NCBI RefSeq assembly: GCF_004785665.1
Contig: NZ_SRPJ01000008.1
Span: forward strand, 16,963 to 80,962
Direction of reading: 5' to 3'
Source of the DNA: Staphylococcus pragensis
GTDB lineage: Bacteria; Bacillota; Bacilli; Staphylococcales; Staphylococcaceae
Length of the DNA stretch: 64,000 bases
This document shows positions 1 to 9,279 of this stretch, piece by piece. The notes under the pieces are model-generated. The model was not told the DNA's origin and searched no databases. It worked only from the letters and a program-made list of their open reading frames with translations. The position numbers were made by a program, and so were the translations under genes. Numbering within the stretch: position 1 is the first letter of the stretch; each line of letters opens with the position of its first letter.

Positions 1-145
1 TATGACCATTCAACTTTTACCGATTACAGGTATTCCACTTCCATTTATAAGTTATGGTGGGAGTTCATTATGGAGTTTAATGGTAGGTATAGGTATCGTA
101 CTTTCTATTCACTATCATCAACGTCAAACCTTGCCTAATAAATAA
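1..145 (+). CDS. rodA: RodA/FtsW family shape protein, C-terminal end only
   Basis: The reading frame enters at base 2 and codes for the last 47 or so residues of a SEDS glycosyltransferase. The stretch [17 protein letters not shown] is the conserved end of the RodA/FtsW/SpoVE family, followed by a last hydrophobic helix and a short basic tail. These membrane proteins polymerise lipid II during elongation or division. The gene starts left of the window, so its N-terminus cannot be judged. RodA is preferred over FtsW because staphylococci carry rodA next to csoR and cls; that part rests on remembered gene order. A strong hairpin terminator follows directly. Confidence 0.8.
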   Translation, partial: MTIQLLPITGIPLPFISYGGSSLWSLMVGIGIVLSIHYHQRQTLPNK

Positions 146-156
146 TATAAAAATTA

Positions 157-196
157 AAGACGCTTAATCATGTCATTTTATGATTAAGCGTCTTTT
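157..196. terminator. Bidirectional terminator after rodA
   Basis: A 12-bp perfect stem (GACGCTTAATCA with its complement) has a short loop and T-rich runs on both sides, so it can end rodA on the plus strand and the small minus-strand ORF that converges on it. Confidence 0.85.
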
Positions 197-204
197 AGTT
201 TAAA

Positions 205-342
205 CTATTTTAGTTCGTGTCGTACTTGTGATGATGTAGGCAAAGTGTTGATGATGTCTAAACGAGATTTTGTTTTTTTAATATTCACACCTAAAGATGA
301 TAATAATTTGACTACATTTTGTATCTTATCCGATTTACTCAT
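205..342 (-). CDS. Small conserved-looking protein of unknown function, 45 aa
   Basis: A 45-codon ORF with a good ribosome binding site (GAGGTGA, seven bases before ATG) begins MSKSDKIQNVVKLLSSLGVN and ends in RHELK. It is basic and amphipathic, without a signal peptide, membrane helix or cysteine. It stops just before the terminator shared with rodA, which fits an independently expressed unit. I do not recognise a family. The ribosome binding site and the fit between terminators argue for a real gene; size and lack of a known domain keep the confidence moderate. Confidence 0.6.
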   Translation of the reverse strand: MSKSDKIQNVVKLLSSLGVNIKKTKSRLDIINTLPTSSQVRHELK

Positions 343-451
343 TGGTAATCACCTCGTTTTTTGACTTTCAAGGTTATACTACCCCAATTAAATTAAGTTT
401 ACCATACAATTTTAAAAATAATTTTTAATTTTTTATTAAGAAATTCGTAAA

Positions 452-658
452 TTAATTTAACACTTTAAATCCATCATCATAAATTTCTTTTTCAATAGTA
501 TTTAAATTTGTAGGTGTTTCATATTCAATTATTACAGATTTATGTTTTGCACTTACTTCAACTTCTTTCACACCAATCATTTGAGATAAGCGATGGTGTA
601 ATTGAGAAGCTTGTTCATTTGTTTCTAATTCCTCAATATTTATAGTACTTTTAGCCAT
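452..658 (-). CDS. csoZ: CopZ-like small protein next to csoR, without the CXXC motif
   Basis: A 68-residue protein of the size and layout of heavy-metal-associated (HMA) copper chaperones: a beta-alpha-beta pattern with VKEVEVSAKHKSVIIEY as the second and third strands. It contains no cysteine at all, so the usual CXXC copper site is absent; a His-His pair (residues 21-22) lies where the first helix is expected. It lies ten bases downstream of csoR and is surely cotranscribed with it. In S. aureus the gene paired with csoR is called csoZ and is considered a putative copper chaperone; whether this version binds copper is open. Confidence 0.75.
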   Translation of the reverse strand: MAKSTINIEELETNEQASQLHHRLSQMIGVKEVEVSAKHKSVIIEYETPTNLNTIEKEIYDDGFKVLN

Positions 659-668
659 TTTAATTCTC

Positions 669-962
669 CTAATCTTTCATTAACTTTTGAAAAGTCACTA
701 ATAATTCTTCCATTGCTTCTTCTTGCGCGCCGTTGTTAACTTTATCCATAATACAACTTTTCATATGATAATCTAACAATTTCGTCGCAACACTATTAAG
801 TGCTGATCTTGTAGCTCTTATTTGAGTCAGCACATCATCACAATATACATCGCCTTCAATCATGCGATTGATTGCTCTCACTTGCCCTTCGATGCGGTTG
901 AGTCTTGATTTTAAATTCAATTTCATCTGTTCAGAATGGTGTGCATGCATTTCACTCGACAA
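669..962 (-). CDS. csoR: Copper-sensing repressor CsoR
   Basis: A 97-residue all-helical repressor of the CsoR/RcnR family. The Cu(I) ligands of the family are all visible: Cys41, His66 and Cys70 (in the segments VYCDD and DYHMKSC). The N-terminal segment SRLNRIEGQVRAINRMI is the hallmark first helix. In S. aureus CsoR represses the copA-copZ and copB-mco efflux operons elsewhere on the chromosome and lets go of DNA when it binds Cu(I). Here it heads a two-gene unit with csoZ. No copper efflux ATPase lies nearby in the window. The start follows an AAGG-type site and gives the usual family length. Confidence 0.93.
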   Translation of the reverse strand: MSSEMHAHHSEQMKLNLKSRLNRIEGQVRAINRMIEGDVYCDDVLTQIRATRSALNSVATKLLDYHMKSCIMDKVNNGAQEEAMEELLVTFQKLMKD

Positions 963-991
963 GGTCGTTCACCCTTTCTTTTATTCTATAA

Positions 992-1011
992 TATCGTATA
1001 GTTTAACGATA
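992..1011 (-). promoter_or_regulatory. Inverted repeat upstream of csoR
   Basis: TATCGT and ACGATA arms are separated by eight bases, about 30 bases upstream of the csoR start. It does not resemble the GC-rich CsoR operators described for cop promoters, so what binds there, if anything, is unknown. Confidence 0.3.
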
Positions 1012-1151
1012 CTTTTCGTCAAATGCATTAACTTATATACCTTAAAATTGATTGTGTCATTTTGAATTCTGCATGATACAATACTTATTAAGAAAAGTAA
1101 TAAAAAACTTATACTTTTTACAAGAATAGAAATTATAAAGGGAGGCACATA

Positions 1152-2636
1152 ATGTTAGAACTTTTTTCAATGGCTTTTGCACATTCAACTTTTATTATTA
1201 ATATAATTTTAATTTCTGCCTTTCTTTTAAACTTAATTTTCGCGTTCATTATCATCTTTATGGAACGCCGTACTGCTGGTTCTATCTGGGCATGGCTTCT
1301 AGTTTTAGTATTTCTGCCAATTATCGGCTTCATATTATACTTATTATTAGGACGTCAAATTCAAAAAAAACAAATTTTCAAATTGGATAAAGAAGACCGC
1401 AAAGGATTAGCAATGATTGTTGATGAACAAATCGACGCTTTAGAAAAAGCTGATTTTTCAAAAGGTAATCATCAAATTGTTAAGTTTAAAGAAATGGTGC
1501 GCATGCTATTATTTAATAATGCAGCATTCTTAACGACAGATAATCACGTTAAAATTTTTACAGATGGACATGACAAATTCGATGCACTAATTGATGATAT
1601 TAAAAATGCCAAAGATTATATACATATTCAGTACTATATTTTTAAAAGTGATGGTTTAGGTCGTCGTGTACTTTCTGCGCTTGAAGCTAAACTTGACGAA
1701 GGCCTTGAAGTTAAAATGTTGTACGATGATATGGGATCTCGAACATTACGTAAGAAAGATATCAAACATTTTAGAGCAAAGGGTGCGCATGTGGAATCTT
1801 TCTTCCCTTCTAAGTTGCCTTTAATCAATTTACGAATGAACAACCGTAATCACAGAAAAATCGTGATTATTGACGGTAAAATTGGATACGTCGGTGGATT
1901 TAACGTAGGTGACGAATATCTTGGGAAAGATAAGAAATTTGGATATTGGAGAGACACACATTTACGTCTTGAAGGTGACTCAGTCAACGCGCTTGAGTTA
2001 AGATTTATTTTAGATTGGAATTCACAATCAAGTCGTGACTCTATTGAATATGAGGATCGTTATTTCCCTGATGTGGATTCAGGTGGCTCTATTGGGGTGC
2101 AAATTGCATCAAGTGGCCCTGATGAAGATTGGGAACAAATTAAATATGGATATCTAAAAATGATTTCATCTGCTAGAGAATCCATTTATATTCAATCTCC
2201 TTATTTCATTCCTGACCAAGCTTTCCTTGACGCAATTAAGATTGCAGCGTTAGGTGGCGTAGAAGTTAATTTAATGATTCCTAGTATGCCCGACCACCCA
2301 TTTGTCTATTGGGCTACATTAAAGAATGCAGCTTCTTTATTAGATGCGGGCGTTAAGATTTATCAATATGATAATGGTTTCTTACATTCTAAGACGCTCA
2401 TTATTGATGATGAAATAGCTTCAGTAGGAACTGCAAATATGGATAATCGTAGTTTCGTTTTAAACTTTGAAGTTAATGCTTTTGTTTACGATGATGAAGT
2501 AGCACGTCAATTAAAAGAAGCGTTTATCCAAGATATGAAAGTGTCTTATCGCTTAACTAAAGAGCTTTATGCTAAACGAAGTACTTGGATTAAGTTTAAA
2601 GAAGGTATTTCTCAATTACTTTCTCCAATACTTTAG
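1152..2636 (+). CDS. cls: Cardiolipin synthase
   Basis: A 494-residue membrane enzyme that condenses two phosphatidylglycerol molecules into cardiolipin plus glycerol. Two N-terminal hydrophobic helices (about residues 10-37 and 45-67) precede two phospholipase-D type HKD motifs: H234-R-K236 to D241 in [10 protein letters not shown], and H412-S-K414 to D419 in [10 protein letters not shown]. The length matches S. aureus Cls2. The ribosome binding site GGGAGG lies seven bases before the ATG. It is transcribed away from csoR, and a hairpin follows the stop. Staphylococci usually have a second cls paralogue elsewhere. Confidence 0.95.
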   Translation: MLELFSMAFAHSTFIINIILISAFLLNLIFAFIIIFMERRTAGSIWAWLLVLVFLPIIGFILYLLLGRQIQKKQIFKLDKEDRKGLAMIVDEQIDALEKADFSKGNHQIVKFKEMVRMLLFNNAAFLTTDNHVKIFTDGHDKFDALIDDIKNAKDYIHIQYYIFKSDGLGRRVLSALEAKLDEGLEVKMLYDDMGSRTLRKKDIKHFRAKGAHVESFFPSKLPLINLRMNNRNHRKIVIIDGKIGYVGGFNVGDEYLGKDKKFGYWRDTHLRLEGDSVNALELRFILDWNSQSSRDSIEYEDRYFPDVDSGGSIGVQIASSGPDEDWEQIKYGYLKMISSARESIYIQSPYFIPDQAFLDAIKIAALGGVEVNLMIPSMPDHPFVYWATLKNAASLLDAGVKIYQYDNGFLHSKTLIIDDEIASVGTANMDNRSFVLNFEVNAFVYDDEVARQLKEAFIQDMKVSYRLTKELYAKRSTWIKFKEGISQLLSPIL

Positions 2637-2648
2637 TATTTATATTTT

Positions 2649-2680
2649 AGAGGCTTAGGTTTCCTAGCCTCTTATTTTAT
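2649..2680 (+). terminator. Terminator after cls
   Basis: An AGAGGCTTAGG / CCTAGCCTCT stem with one bulge is followed by a T-rich run, 12 bases after the cls stop. Confidence 0.75.
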
Positions 2681-2702
2681 TATTTTTGAAAAGAGGTCAA
2701 TT

Positions 2703-3350
2703 ATGGATTATCATCAAACAGTTACCCTAGCCCGAAAATATATGCAGAACTTTCATAAGGATGACTATTCAGGTCATGATATTGCTCATGTAGAAAGAGT
2801 AACACTACTTGCCCAACGTATCAGAGAACAAGAACAACAAGGTGATGAATTAACGATTACATTAGCTGCTCTTCTACATGATGTTATAGATGATAAATTA
2901 ACTAATAAAGATGAAGCGGTTCAACAGTTGTTAGAATTTTTGAACACACTGGAATTAGATGAGAATACTCAAAATAACATTCTATATATCATTCAAAACT
3001 TAAGTTACCGCAATGGTAAAAATAATAATATTGAATTATCTATTGAAGGTCAGATCGTTCGTGATGCTGATCGCTTAGATGCCATTGGTGCAATAGGTAT
3101 TGCAAGAGCATTTCAATTTGCTGGTCATTTCGATGAGCCAATGTGGACAGAATCTCCAATAGATAATGCACCAGCAATAGAAACAATCCCTTCGCTACCT
3201 CCATCAGCAATTCGTCATTTTTATGATAAATTATTAAAGTTAAAAAATTTAATGCATACTGCTACTGGTAGAGAACTTGCACAACAACGTCATGATTTTA
3301 TGGAACAATTTTTAAATCAGTTTTATAGTGAATGGCATATTTCAAATTAA
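2703..3350 (+). CDS. HD-domain metal-dependent phosphohydrolase
   Basis: A 215-residue soluble protein of the HD superfamily. The metal site is complete: His25 and His29 in SGHDIAHV, the His59-Asp60 doublet in AALLHDVIDD, and Asp121 in IVRDADRLDAIGAIGIARAF. That last motif is typical of the YedJ-like subgroup, which hydrolyses small phosphorylated substrates; the substrate here is unknown. The ribosome binding site AGAGG precedes the ATG. It has its own stretch between two terminators. Confidence 0.85.
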   Translation: MDYHQTVTLARKYMQNFHKDDYSGHDIAHVERVTLLAQRIREQEQQGDELTITLAALLHDVIDDKLTNKDEAVQQLLEFLNTLELDENTQNNILYIIQNLSYRNGKNNNIELSIEGQIVRDADRLDAIGAIGIARAFQFAGHFDEPMWTESPIDNAPAIETIPSLPPSAIRHFYDKLLKLKNLMHTATGRELAQQRHDFMEQFLNQFYSEWHISN

Positions 3351-3358
3351 TAACATCT

Positions 3359-3397
3359 AAAAAGAGGTTGAACAATATTTTTGTTCAACCTCTTTTG
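3359..3397. terminator. Bidirectional terminator between the HD gene and yidC
   Basis: AAAGAGGTTGAACA pairs perfectly with its complement around a short loop; T runs on one side and A runs on the other let it serve both converging genes. Confidence 0.9.
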
Positions 3398-3414
3398 ATT
3401 AAATGCTAGTATAT

Positions 3415-4287
3415 TTATTTTTTCTTTTTGTTGTTTTTAGAAACAACTTGAGTATTTTTGCCTTTTTTGTTTGAGTCATTTTTTTGTTCAAATTTCTCAA
3501 TCATTGGCGCAACTTCTCTTTTTGCTACCTTTTCATAATGCATGTTCGCAAAGAACGTTTGGACAATTAAGAACGCCGCACTGACTGACCAGTATAAACC
3601 TAATGCTGAAGCTGAACTTAATGAAATCCAAATAATCATAATTGGTGAAATAATCATCATCATGTACGTCATTTGACGTTGTTCTTGTGGCATTTGTTTA
3701 CTTGAAACCCATGCTTGGATAAAGTATAAAATACCGGCAATAATCGTAATCCAAATATCAGGATGTATTAAGTTAAACCATAAGAAGTGAGGATGTTCGG
3801 CAATTCCGCCTCCAATACGATATCTCAATACAAAGTATAATCCCATTACGACTGGCATTTGAATTAGTACAGGTAAACAGCCTAAAGCACTCTTCATAGG
3901 ATTGATATCATATTTTTTATAAACTTCCATCATTTCTTGGTTAGCTGCCATTTTTTCTTCTTGAGTACGCGCACGTTTAACTTTTTCTTGTACGCCATCT
4001 ACTTCAGGTTTAGCAACTTTCATTTTTTCACGCATCATATGACTATTTTTGTAGTTTGAAAGCATGAAAGGTAATAAGATAATACGGATAATTAATACTA
4101 ACACGATGATGGCAATACCATAATCATCATTAAATACTGAATGGCCTAACCAATGTAACACTTTAGACATTGGTTCTACGAATGTGTTATAGAAAAATCC
4201 ATCTCTATTACTAGATTTAGAATAATCACATCCAGCTAAAAAGACCATTACCCCTAATAACAAAGGTAGTAACGCTTTCTTCTTCAT
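3415..4287 (-). CDS. yidC: Membrane protein insertase YidC (lipoprotein)
   Basis: A 290-residue YidC/Oxa1 family insertase that helps membrane proteins enter or fold in the cytoplasmic membrane, alone or with SecYEG. Residues 1-20 form a lipoprotein signal ending in the lipobox LAGC, so Cys20 is the predicted lipidated residue. Five membrane segments follow, with the family core around [20 protein letters not shown]. The C-terminus is very basic (many Lys/Asn), as in Gram-positive YidC, and may contact ribosomes. Staphylococci have a single YidC, so it is probably essential. The gene stands alone with its own terminator. Confidence 0.95.
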   Translation of the reverse strand: MKKKALLPLLLGVMVFLAGCDYSKSSNRDGFFYNTFVEPMSKVLHWLGHSVFNDDYGIAIIVLVLIIRIILLPFMLSNYKNSHMMREKMKVAKPEVDGVQEKVKRARTQEEKMAANQEMMEVYKKYDINPMKSALGCLPVLIQMPVVMGLYFVLRYRIGGGIAEHPHFLWFNLIHPDIWITIIAGILYFIQAWVSSKQMPQEQRQMTYMMMIISPIMIIWISLSSASALGLYWSVSAAFLIVQTFFANMHYEKVAKREVAPMIEKFEQKNDSNKKGKNTQVVSKNNKKKK

Positions 4288-4375
4288 TTTTACACCTCTA
4301 TTGATATATTCACATAGGGCTTATTTTATCATAATCAGAGTGTACTAGAAAACAAAAAAAGAAAAAAACTAATAT

Positions 4376-5014
4376 TTATTTGAAATAACTCTTAAATTTG
4401 GTAACAGTCTTGTCAATATTATGACTTCGTGCAATTGCCGAAATAACAGAGATACCATCTGCGCCTGCTTCTGCGATTTCACCCACGTTATCTTCAGTAA
4501 TACCACCGATAGCCACCATAGGTAACGATGGATTTAGCTCTTTTAATGTTTTAATCATTTCTGGTCCTACAGGCTCACTAGCATCTACTTTAGAAGGTGT
4601 AGCATACATAGGACCTACACCAATATAATCTACATGAGTTAAATCTGAATGGTTGTATTCTTCCTCATCCCCTACGCTTAAACCAATAATCTTTTTATTA
4701 AAGCGTTGAGCAAATGTAGCAACTTTAGCATCATCTTGACCGACATGTATGCCATCAGCGTCAATTTGTTCTGCTAGATCAACATCATCATTAACTAAAA
4801 ATGGCACGTTATATTCACGACATAATGCGTGTAATTGTTGTGCTAATTTGACTTTATCTTCACCTATTAGTGCATTTGGCCCCTTTTCACGAAATTGGAA
4901 TAAAGTAATTCCCGCTTCAAGTGCCTCTTTTAAAATCGTTTGAATATCATTATCTTCTGGCACATCTTGTGTTCCACATATAAAGTAAACATTTAAATCA
5001 CTAGCTTTAAACAT
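4376..5014 (-). CDS. thiE: Thiamine-phosphate synthase
   Basis: A 212-residue TIM-barrel enzyme that couples HMP-pyrophosphate with THZ-phosphate to form thiamine phosphate. Visible family features are FQFREKG in the first part, [18 protein letters not shown], the [14 protein letters not shown] phosphate loop, and [14 protein letters not shown] near the end. It is the last gene of the tenA-thiD-thiM-thiE operon and its start directly abuts the thiM stop, so translation is probably coupled. Confidence 0.95.
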   Translation of the reverse strand: MFKASDLNVYFICGTQDVPEDNDIQTILKEALEAGITLFQFREKGPNALIGEDKVKLAQQLHALCREYNVPFLVNDDVDLAEQIDADGIHVGQDDAKVATFAQRFNKKIIGLSVGDEEEYNHSDLTHVDYIGVGPMYATPSKVDASEPVGPEMIKTLKELNPSLPMVAIGGITEDNVGEIAEAGADGISVISAIARSHNIDKTVTKFKSYFK

Positions 5015-5809
5015 TTATTTCACCTCTAAACGTTTAACGTGTTGTTCATAAGTTGAATACTCTAATTGATACATTTCATCTAATAAATGAGGTAAAAATG
5101 TGCCTGGCCCTTTAACTTGTTCATCCTTTTCAGCAATTTCTGCAGCAATATTATAGAAACTTACTGCTTCTTCAAGAACTTGTAGTGAAGGATGTGTTTC
5201 TCGGAATAAGAAACTTGCTACTAAACCACCCAATAAGCATCCTGCTCCAGTTATCTTCGCTAAAAGCGGTGACCCATTTGATAACTGTACAACTTTATTA
5301 TCTTGGACAATGATATCTTCTTTGCCGGTTAATACAATCGCTGTGTTTAGCTTCTCATATGCTTTCTTAGCGATAGTAATAGAATCTAGATTTGCGTCTC
5401 CATCTGTACCTTTCATTGTTGTATTCGCATCAACTAACGTTAAAATTTCTGAAGCGTTTCCTTTAATTACTGCCACTTCAACTTCAGATAAGAATTTTTG
5501 ACAAAATTGTTTACGATAAGTTGAAGCTCCAACTGCTACTGGATCAAATACAATTGGCGTACCTTGTTGGTTAGCGATTTTCCCAATTTCTAGAATATCT
5601 TCTTCATTAGCTTTAGTTAATGTACCAATATTTATTAATAATGCACCTGCCACTTTATAAAACTCTTCAGCCTCTTCAGGTGCTTCACTCATTGCTGGGC
5701 TTGCGCCAATACTCAATAGACCATTAGCAGTAAAGTTTTTTACGACATCGTTGGTATAACAAACAACTAATGGATTTTCATTTCTTAATTTCTCTAAATT
5801 ATTCATCAT
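5015..5809 (-). CDS. thiM: Hydroxyethylthiazole kinase
   Basis: A 264-residue ribokinase-like enzyme that phosphorylates the thiazole alcohol THZ, a salvage step feeding ThiE. Recognisable are [20 protein letters not shown] near the N-terminus, [14 protein letters not shown] in the middle, and the nucleotide/anion-hole motif [11 protein letters not shown] with the catalytic Cys next to the loop. The start overlaps the last codons of thiD. ThiM together with ThiD and TenA marks a salvage-oriented thiamine pathway; no thiC or thiG is in this window. Confidence 0.95.
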   Translation of the reverse strand: MMNNLEKLRNENPLVVCYTNDVVKNFTANGLLSIGASPAMSEAPEEAEEFYKVAGALLINIGTLTKANEEDILEIGKIANQQGTPIVFDPVAVGASTYRKQFCQKFLSEVEVAVIKGNASEILTLVDANTTMKGTDGDANLDSITIAKKAYEKLNTAIVLTGKEDIIVQDNKVVQLSNGSPLLAKITGAGCLLGGLVASFLFRETHPSLQVLEEAVSFYNIAAEIAEKDEQVKGPGTFLPHLLDEMYQLEYSTYEQHVKRLEVK

Positions 5810-6620
5810 CTAATCCTACTTTCTTCATATAAGCAAAGTGGTTCACTGGACCACGACCTTGACCAATTTCAGGTGTATATTCAATACTTAGTGAAATAAA
5901 TTCCTTAGCCTTTTTAACCGCTTCATAAATTGATTTACCTTTAGCAAGTTCTGCAGTTATTACTGCTGAAAATGTACAACCAGTACCGTGCGTATGTGGT
6001 GTATCAAAGCGTTTATTTTCAAATGTATAAACGTCGTCTTTAGTCAATAAGAAGTCTTTAGCGTTATTTAAATCAGCTGAATGTCCACCTTTAATTACTA
6101 CACCCTTACTACCAATTTCATTAATAAAGATGTGCCCTGCTTTACGAATACTTTCTTCAGTATCAATTTTTAGACCAGTAATTTCTTCTGCTTCAGGAAT
6201 ATTAGGTGTGACAACGTCAGCTAATGGCAATAACGTGCTTTGTAAATGTTTTTTAGTAGCATCATCCATTAATGAATCACCACTTTTAGCTAACATAACA
6301 GGGTCTATCACGTATGGAATATCAGAATGTTGTTTTAAATATTCTTGTACAAGTTCCATTGTCTCATGCGTAGCAATCATACCTGTTTTAATTGCATGTG
6401 GTAATTCATCATCAAATACACTATCAAGTTGTTCTTTAACCCAACTTGTTTCTAAATTATGAATGTGTTGAACACCTTTAGTGTTTTGAGCCACAATACT
6501 CGTGATAGCAGCCATGCCATAGACACCACAAGCGTGAAATGATTTTAAATCTGCCATTACTCCAGCACCGCCTGATGGGTCGGTACCTGCGATTGTTAAT
6601 GCAATTTTTGGTTTATTCAT
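5799..6620 (-). CDS. thiD: Hydroxymethylpyrimidine (phospho)kinase
   Basis: A ribokinase-family enzyme that phosphorylates HMP twice to give HMP-pyrophosphate for ThiE. Motifs: [20 protein letters not shown] at the N-terminus and [13 protein letters not shown] near the C-terminus, the latter carrying the anion hole. I use the ATG that gives MNKPKIAL, because GGAGGG lies seven bases before it and relatives begin there; an in-frame ATG five codons upstream lacks such a site. The chosen start overlaps the last codons of tenA by eight bases, and its end overlaps thiM, so the four genes are tightly packed. Confidence 0.95.
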   Translation of the reverse strand: MNKPKIALTIAGTDPSGGAGVMADLKSFHACGVYGMAAITSIVAQNTKGVQHIHNLETSWVKEQLDSVFDDELPHAIKTGMIATHETMELVQEYLKQHSDIPYVIDPVMLAKSGDSLMDDATKKHLQSTLLPLADVVTPNIPEAEEITGLKIDTEESIRKAGHIFINEIGSKGVVIKGGHSADLNNAKDFLLTKDDVYTFENKRFDTPHTHGTGCTFSAVITAELAKGKSIYEAVKKAKEFISLSIEYTPEIGQGRGPVNHFAYMKKVGLDDE

Positions 6621-7302
6621 GTTCTTTCCCTCCAAAGTCCCATTGTTCGTTTATGTAAGCCATATTAAAGAAATTACGTTCATGGATAGTACTTTGCAAG
6701 AAACTTTCTTTAATCTCATGTTTCTCTTGATCAGTACAATTTTCAGTTAGTTCATCTAACATACGATCAAATACTTCAATTAAAGGACGCATTTCAGTAC
6801 TATAAAAATCGAACCATCGAGCAGTAATGACATCTCTATTTAAATTTTGATCTTCTAAAGCCATTTTTGCGATTACTTCATACACATATGGACATGGCGC
6901 CATTGCTGCGATTGTATATGCCGCATTTTCATGAGCATAAGCATGATAATACATATGTTTGATGTAATGATCTCCACTTGGTGGCCATACTTTTTCGCGA
7001 ACGATTTCTACGTACGGTTCATTTATATAATCTGCTAAAATTTCATGCGCTTCTACTTCACCATCTAACATAAATTCAATTTGTTCTACTAAAAATTTTA
7101 CATCTGTCATAGTAGGCGCTTTAGGAATTAATAGTGCATATAAATTAGTAAATTCTTTTAGATATGAAGCATCTGCACGTAGATATTGACGAACTGCTTG
7201 TTTAGATAATTGACCTTTTAATAAATCTTGAATAAATCCATCTTTATAAATTTGTTCAATAATAGGTTGTGCTGCTTCTTTTAACTCAGTTGAAAAGCTC
7301 AT
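6613..7302 (-). CDS. tenA: Aminopyrimidine aminohydrolase / thiaminase II TenA
   Basis: A 229-residue all-helical TenA-family protein that hydrolyses degraded thiamine (amino-HMP compounds) to recover HMP. The pattern matches the family: [18 protein letters not shown], then [20 protein letters not shown] with the cysteine region of the active site, then [11 protein letters not shown]. It is the first gene of the thiamine operon, separated from the riboswitch-terminator leader by a short spacer, with AGGAGG before the ATG. First position suits a salvage operon: scavenged HMP goes to ThiD next. Confidence 0.94.
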   Translation of the reverse strand: MSFSTELKEAAQPIIEQIYKDGFIQDLLKGQLSKQAVRQYLRADASYLKEFTNLYALLIPKAPTMTDVKFLVEQIEFMLDGEVEAHEILADYINEPYVEIVREKVWPPSGDHYIKHMYYHAYAHENAAYTIAAMAPCPYVYEVIAKMALEDQNLNRDVITARWFDFYSTEMRPLIEVFDRMLDELTENCTDQEKHEIKESFLQSTIHERNFFNMAYINEQWDFGGKEHE

Positions 7303-7321
7303 TATAATTCCTCCTTAAATT

Positions 7322-7361
7322 AAAAAAACTACATTTCAACGTATCAACGCAGAAATGTAGT
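7322..7361 (-). terminator. Riboswitch-controlled terminator of the thiamine operon
   Basis: Read on the minus strand, ACTACATTTC and GAAATGTAGT form a stem followed by a run of seven T, between the TPP aptamer and tenA. It is placed as an expression platform: formed when TPP is bound, ending transcription before tenA. Confidence 0.85.
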
Positions 7362-7394
7362 CATCCTCAATAGAAGGTATGTAAAATTACATAA

Positions 7395-7480
7395 CTACTT
7401 TCCTACGTTGGTACTAACCAAATCAGGTTATAAGGGTCTGAAAAAATCATCTCAGCCATAGTTTTTGGCTCCCCTAGTAG
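7395..7480 (-). ncRNA. TPP riboswitch (THI element)
   Basis: The minus strand carries the conserved THI-box blocks in order: CTAGGGGAGCC, GGCTGAGATGA, CAGACCCTTATAACCTGAT, and the closing CAACGTAGGAAAGTAG. These are the P1/P2 pyrimidine-sensing and P4/P5 pyrophosphate-sensing arms of the thiamine pyrophosphate aptamer. An intrinsic terminator follows, then tenA-thiD-thiM-thiE. High TPP should reduce transcription of the operon. Confidence 0.97.
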
Positions 7481-7528
7481 TTTTATTTTATTAATTTTAC
7501 ATTATCAAACAGTATATTATTTTTCAAT

Positions 7529-7569
7529 TAAAAAAACTGAGATGTTTCATTAATCGAAACATCTCAGTA
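7529..7569 (-). terminator. Terminator after sceD
   Basis: On the minus strand ACTGAGATGTTTCG and its complement form a long perfect stem followed by seven T, ten bases after the sceD stop. Confidence 0.9.
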
Positions 7570-7578
7570 AATATTAAT

Positions 7579-8325
7579 TTATGCAGTTACCCATTGTGAT
7601 GGGCCAGCAGTGTTGTAAAGTTTTACAGCTGCAGCATCTTGAACGTGTTCAGGTGCTTGCGCTGGTGATACACCTTTATATTGAGCAGGTGCTACTGAAT
7701 CCCATGTAGATTGTAAGAATTGATATTTACCAGCTGCGCCTGAGCTTGGATTGATAGCGTGAATATCGCCACCTGATTCACGTTGAGCAATTTGTTGTAA
7801 ATGACCATTTACGTGTACTGAAGAACCACTTGAAGCTGTGTTGTTGTTACTTGTTGATGCTTGTTGTGGTTGTTGAGTTTGCTCAGTTTGTGGTGCTTGT
7901 TGAGTTTGAACTGGTTGTTGTTGATTAGATTGTTGTTGTGAAGCTACTGTTTCAGCTGATGTTTGGTTGTTAGAAGCTGAAGCTTGTTCACTAACATTTT
8001 GTTGTTGTGGTTGCTCAGTTTGAGTTGCTTGTGATGTTTGAGCTACTGGTGTAGATTGACCAGTTGTTTGACCTGTTTGAGCATAGTTCCAAACCCAATG
8101 CGTACCATTTGATTCAAAATGGTAAGTGAAACCATCATAATCAAATGTTATGTTATAAGCGCCTTCTTGGATAGGGCTATTATTTAATGATTGATCATTT
8201 GATTGAGCTAATTGTGCTAATTCAGCTTTATTAATTTGTGACTCACTTGCATCTGCGTGACCTGCATTACCAGCTACTACTCCTAAGCCTACTGCTAATG
8301 TTGAAGCAATAATAGTCTTTTTCAT
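7579..8325 (-). CDS. sceD: Secreted SceD-like transglycosylase
   Basis: A 248-residue exported protein. Residues 1-27 are a signal peptide ending near GHADA. An N-terminal part with [19 protein letters not shown] is shared by IsaA/SceD proteins. A Gln/Ser/Thr/Asn-rich linker (about 90-170) is low complexity. The C-terminal domain (about 172-248) has [19 protein letters not shown] and [16 protein letters not shown], the resuscitation-promoting/lysozyme-like fold with its catalytic Glu in RESGG. SceD is an autolysin-type muralytic enzyme of staphylococci. A WalR-like box lies upstream. The linker is rich in CAA/CAG-type codons and could vary in length between strains. Confidence 0.92.
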   Translation of the reverse strand: MKKTIIASTLAVGLGVVAGNAGHADASESQINKAELAQLAQSNDQSLNNSPIQEGAYNITFDYDGFTYHFESNGTHWVWNYAQTGQTTGQSTPVAQTSQATQTEQPQQQNVSEQASASNNQTSAETVASQQQSNQQQPVQTQQAPQTEQTQQPQQASTSNNNTASSGSSVHVNGHLQQIAQRESGGDIHAINPSSGAAGKYQFLQSTWDSVAPAQYKGVSPAQAPEHVQDAAAVKLYNTAGPSQWVTA

Positions 8326-8438
8326 AGTTTAAAAGTCCTCCTGTTTAATTTTTTTCCTAATCAAATTAATTACAGGTAATACTCTAACATCTGAAAAAGC
8401 GTCGCAGGTTACAGCCAAATAAAAAAAGAAGCCTCTTT

Positions 8439-8455
8439 TTTACATGGAAATTACA
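8439..8455 (-). promoter_or_regulatory. Candidate WalR (YycF) binding site upstream of sceD
   Basis: The minus strand reads TGTAAT-TTCCA-TGTAAA, matching the WalR consensus TGTWAH-N5-TGTWAH. It lies about 114 bases before the sceD start. WalKR controls autolysins including sceD in S. aureus. The rest of this 370-base gap between sceD and ssb holds the sceD leader and the ssb terminator; I see no gene in it. Confidence 0.65.
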
Positions 8456-8576
8456 AGAAATGAGACCTTAAATTACTTCAAAATATTCATTCAACCCTTT
8501 CATGGCAGTTTTAAAGTGTTTACGTTAGCTTGTTATGTATGTAATATTCTTGAAATCTTTCAGATATTTATCTTAA

Positions 8577-8628
8577 AAATTAAGAACCTCTCCCCATTAA
8601 TTTGAATTAATAAAGAGAGATTCTGAGT
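8577..8628 (-). terminator. Probable terminator after ssb
   Basis: On the minus strand a long imperfect stem pairs AGAATCTCTC and TATTAATT with ATTAAT and GAGAGGTTCT, followed by TTAATTTTTAA. Mismatches lower confidence. Confidence 0.55.
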
Positions 8629-8695
8629 ATAATTGAAAGATGTTATATATAAAATAGAGAAGATTGGAGTTAAAGTTTAGAGAGTTGATTTAATT

Positions 8696-9094
8696 TTAAT
8701 TGATATTAATAATGTCTAAATTATCTAGGGGATAAGTGTCTTCCATAAATGAGCTATTTGAGAGAATTTCGTTGTTTTTTGATTGTGGGGACATAAATTT
8801 AATTGTTTCTACATATAATTCTGTTACAAAATGCGTTTGTCCCTCTTTTTCATACTTACGTGAACGCATTTGTCCTGTTATACCTACCAATGAACCTTGA
8901 CTGGTATATTTTTCGATATTCGTTGCTGTTTTGCCAAAAGCTTTACAAAAAATATAATCACAAGCGATTTCATTATTGTCGTCTTTATAATTACGTTCAG
9001 TAGCAACACTAAAGGTAGCAATTTTCACCTCCTCTTTTTCATAGATTTGTGCATCTTTAGTCATACGACCCACGATAACTATCTTATTTAGCAT
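8696..9094 (-). CDS. ssb: Single-stranded DNA-binding protein, short paralogue
   Basis: A 132-residue SSB with an OB fold over residues 1-103: MLNKIVIVGRMTKDAQIY at the start, CDYIFCKAFGKTATNIEKY, and GITGQMRSRKYEKEGQTHFV. The short C-terminal tail lacks the canonical acidic DDDIPF tip of the main SSB and ends DNLDIININ. This fits the second chromosomal SSB of staphylococci (SsbB-like), which in other Firmicutes acts in competence and DNA uptake; the main ssb normally lies between rpsF and rpsR and is not in this window. The missing tip suggests weaker or different partner binding. It has its own promoter region and terminator. Confidence 0.85.
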   Translation of the reverse strand: MLNKIVIVGRMTKDAQIYEKEEVKIATFSVATERNYKDDNNEIACDYIFCKAFGKTATNIEKYTSQGSLVGITGQMRSRKYEKEGQTHFVTELYVETIKFMSPQSKNNEILSNSSFMEDTYPLDNLDIININ

Positions 9095-9279
9095 GTGTCA
9101 CCTCCTTCAAAAACTATCTTAATCACATTTCATATGTACGTCAAAACGCCATTTTTAATAAAAATTTACTATTTATAATCAAAATTTGTTATATTTAAAG
9201 AAAATAGTTAAAACTTGAATGTTCAATTAAATAATTTCTAATTTATTGCATATTTTCAAAATTTTTAGGATGTGATTAG

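Noticed and set aside
862..1065. Plus-strand ORF over the 5' part of csoR
   Set aside because: Shadow of csoR on the other strand; no ribosome binding site and no recognisable domain.
7840..8070. Gln/Thr-rich repeat of sceD as a CRISPR-like or tandem DNA repeat
   Set aside because: It is low-complexity coding sequence in frame, without regular repeat length or spacers.
8803..9091. Two plus-strand ORFs opposite ssb
   Set aside because: Both are antisense to a well-supported ssb gene and look like reversed coding sequence.
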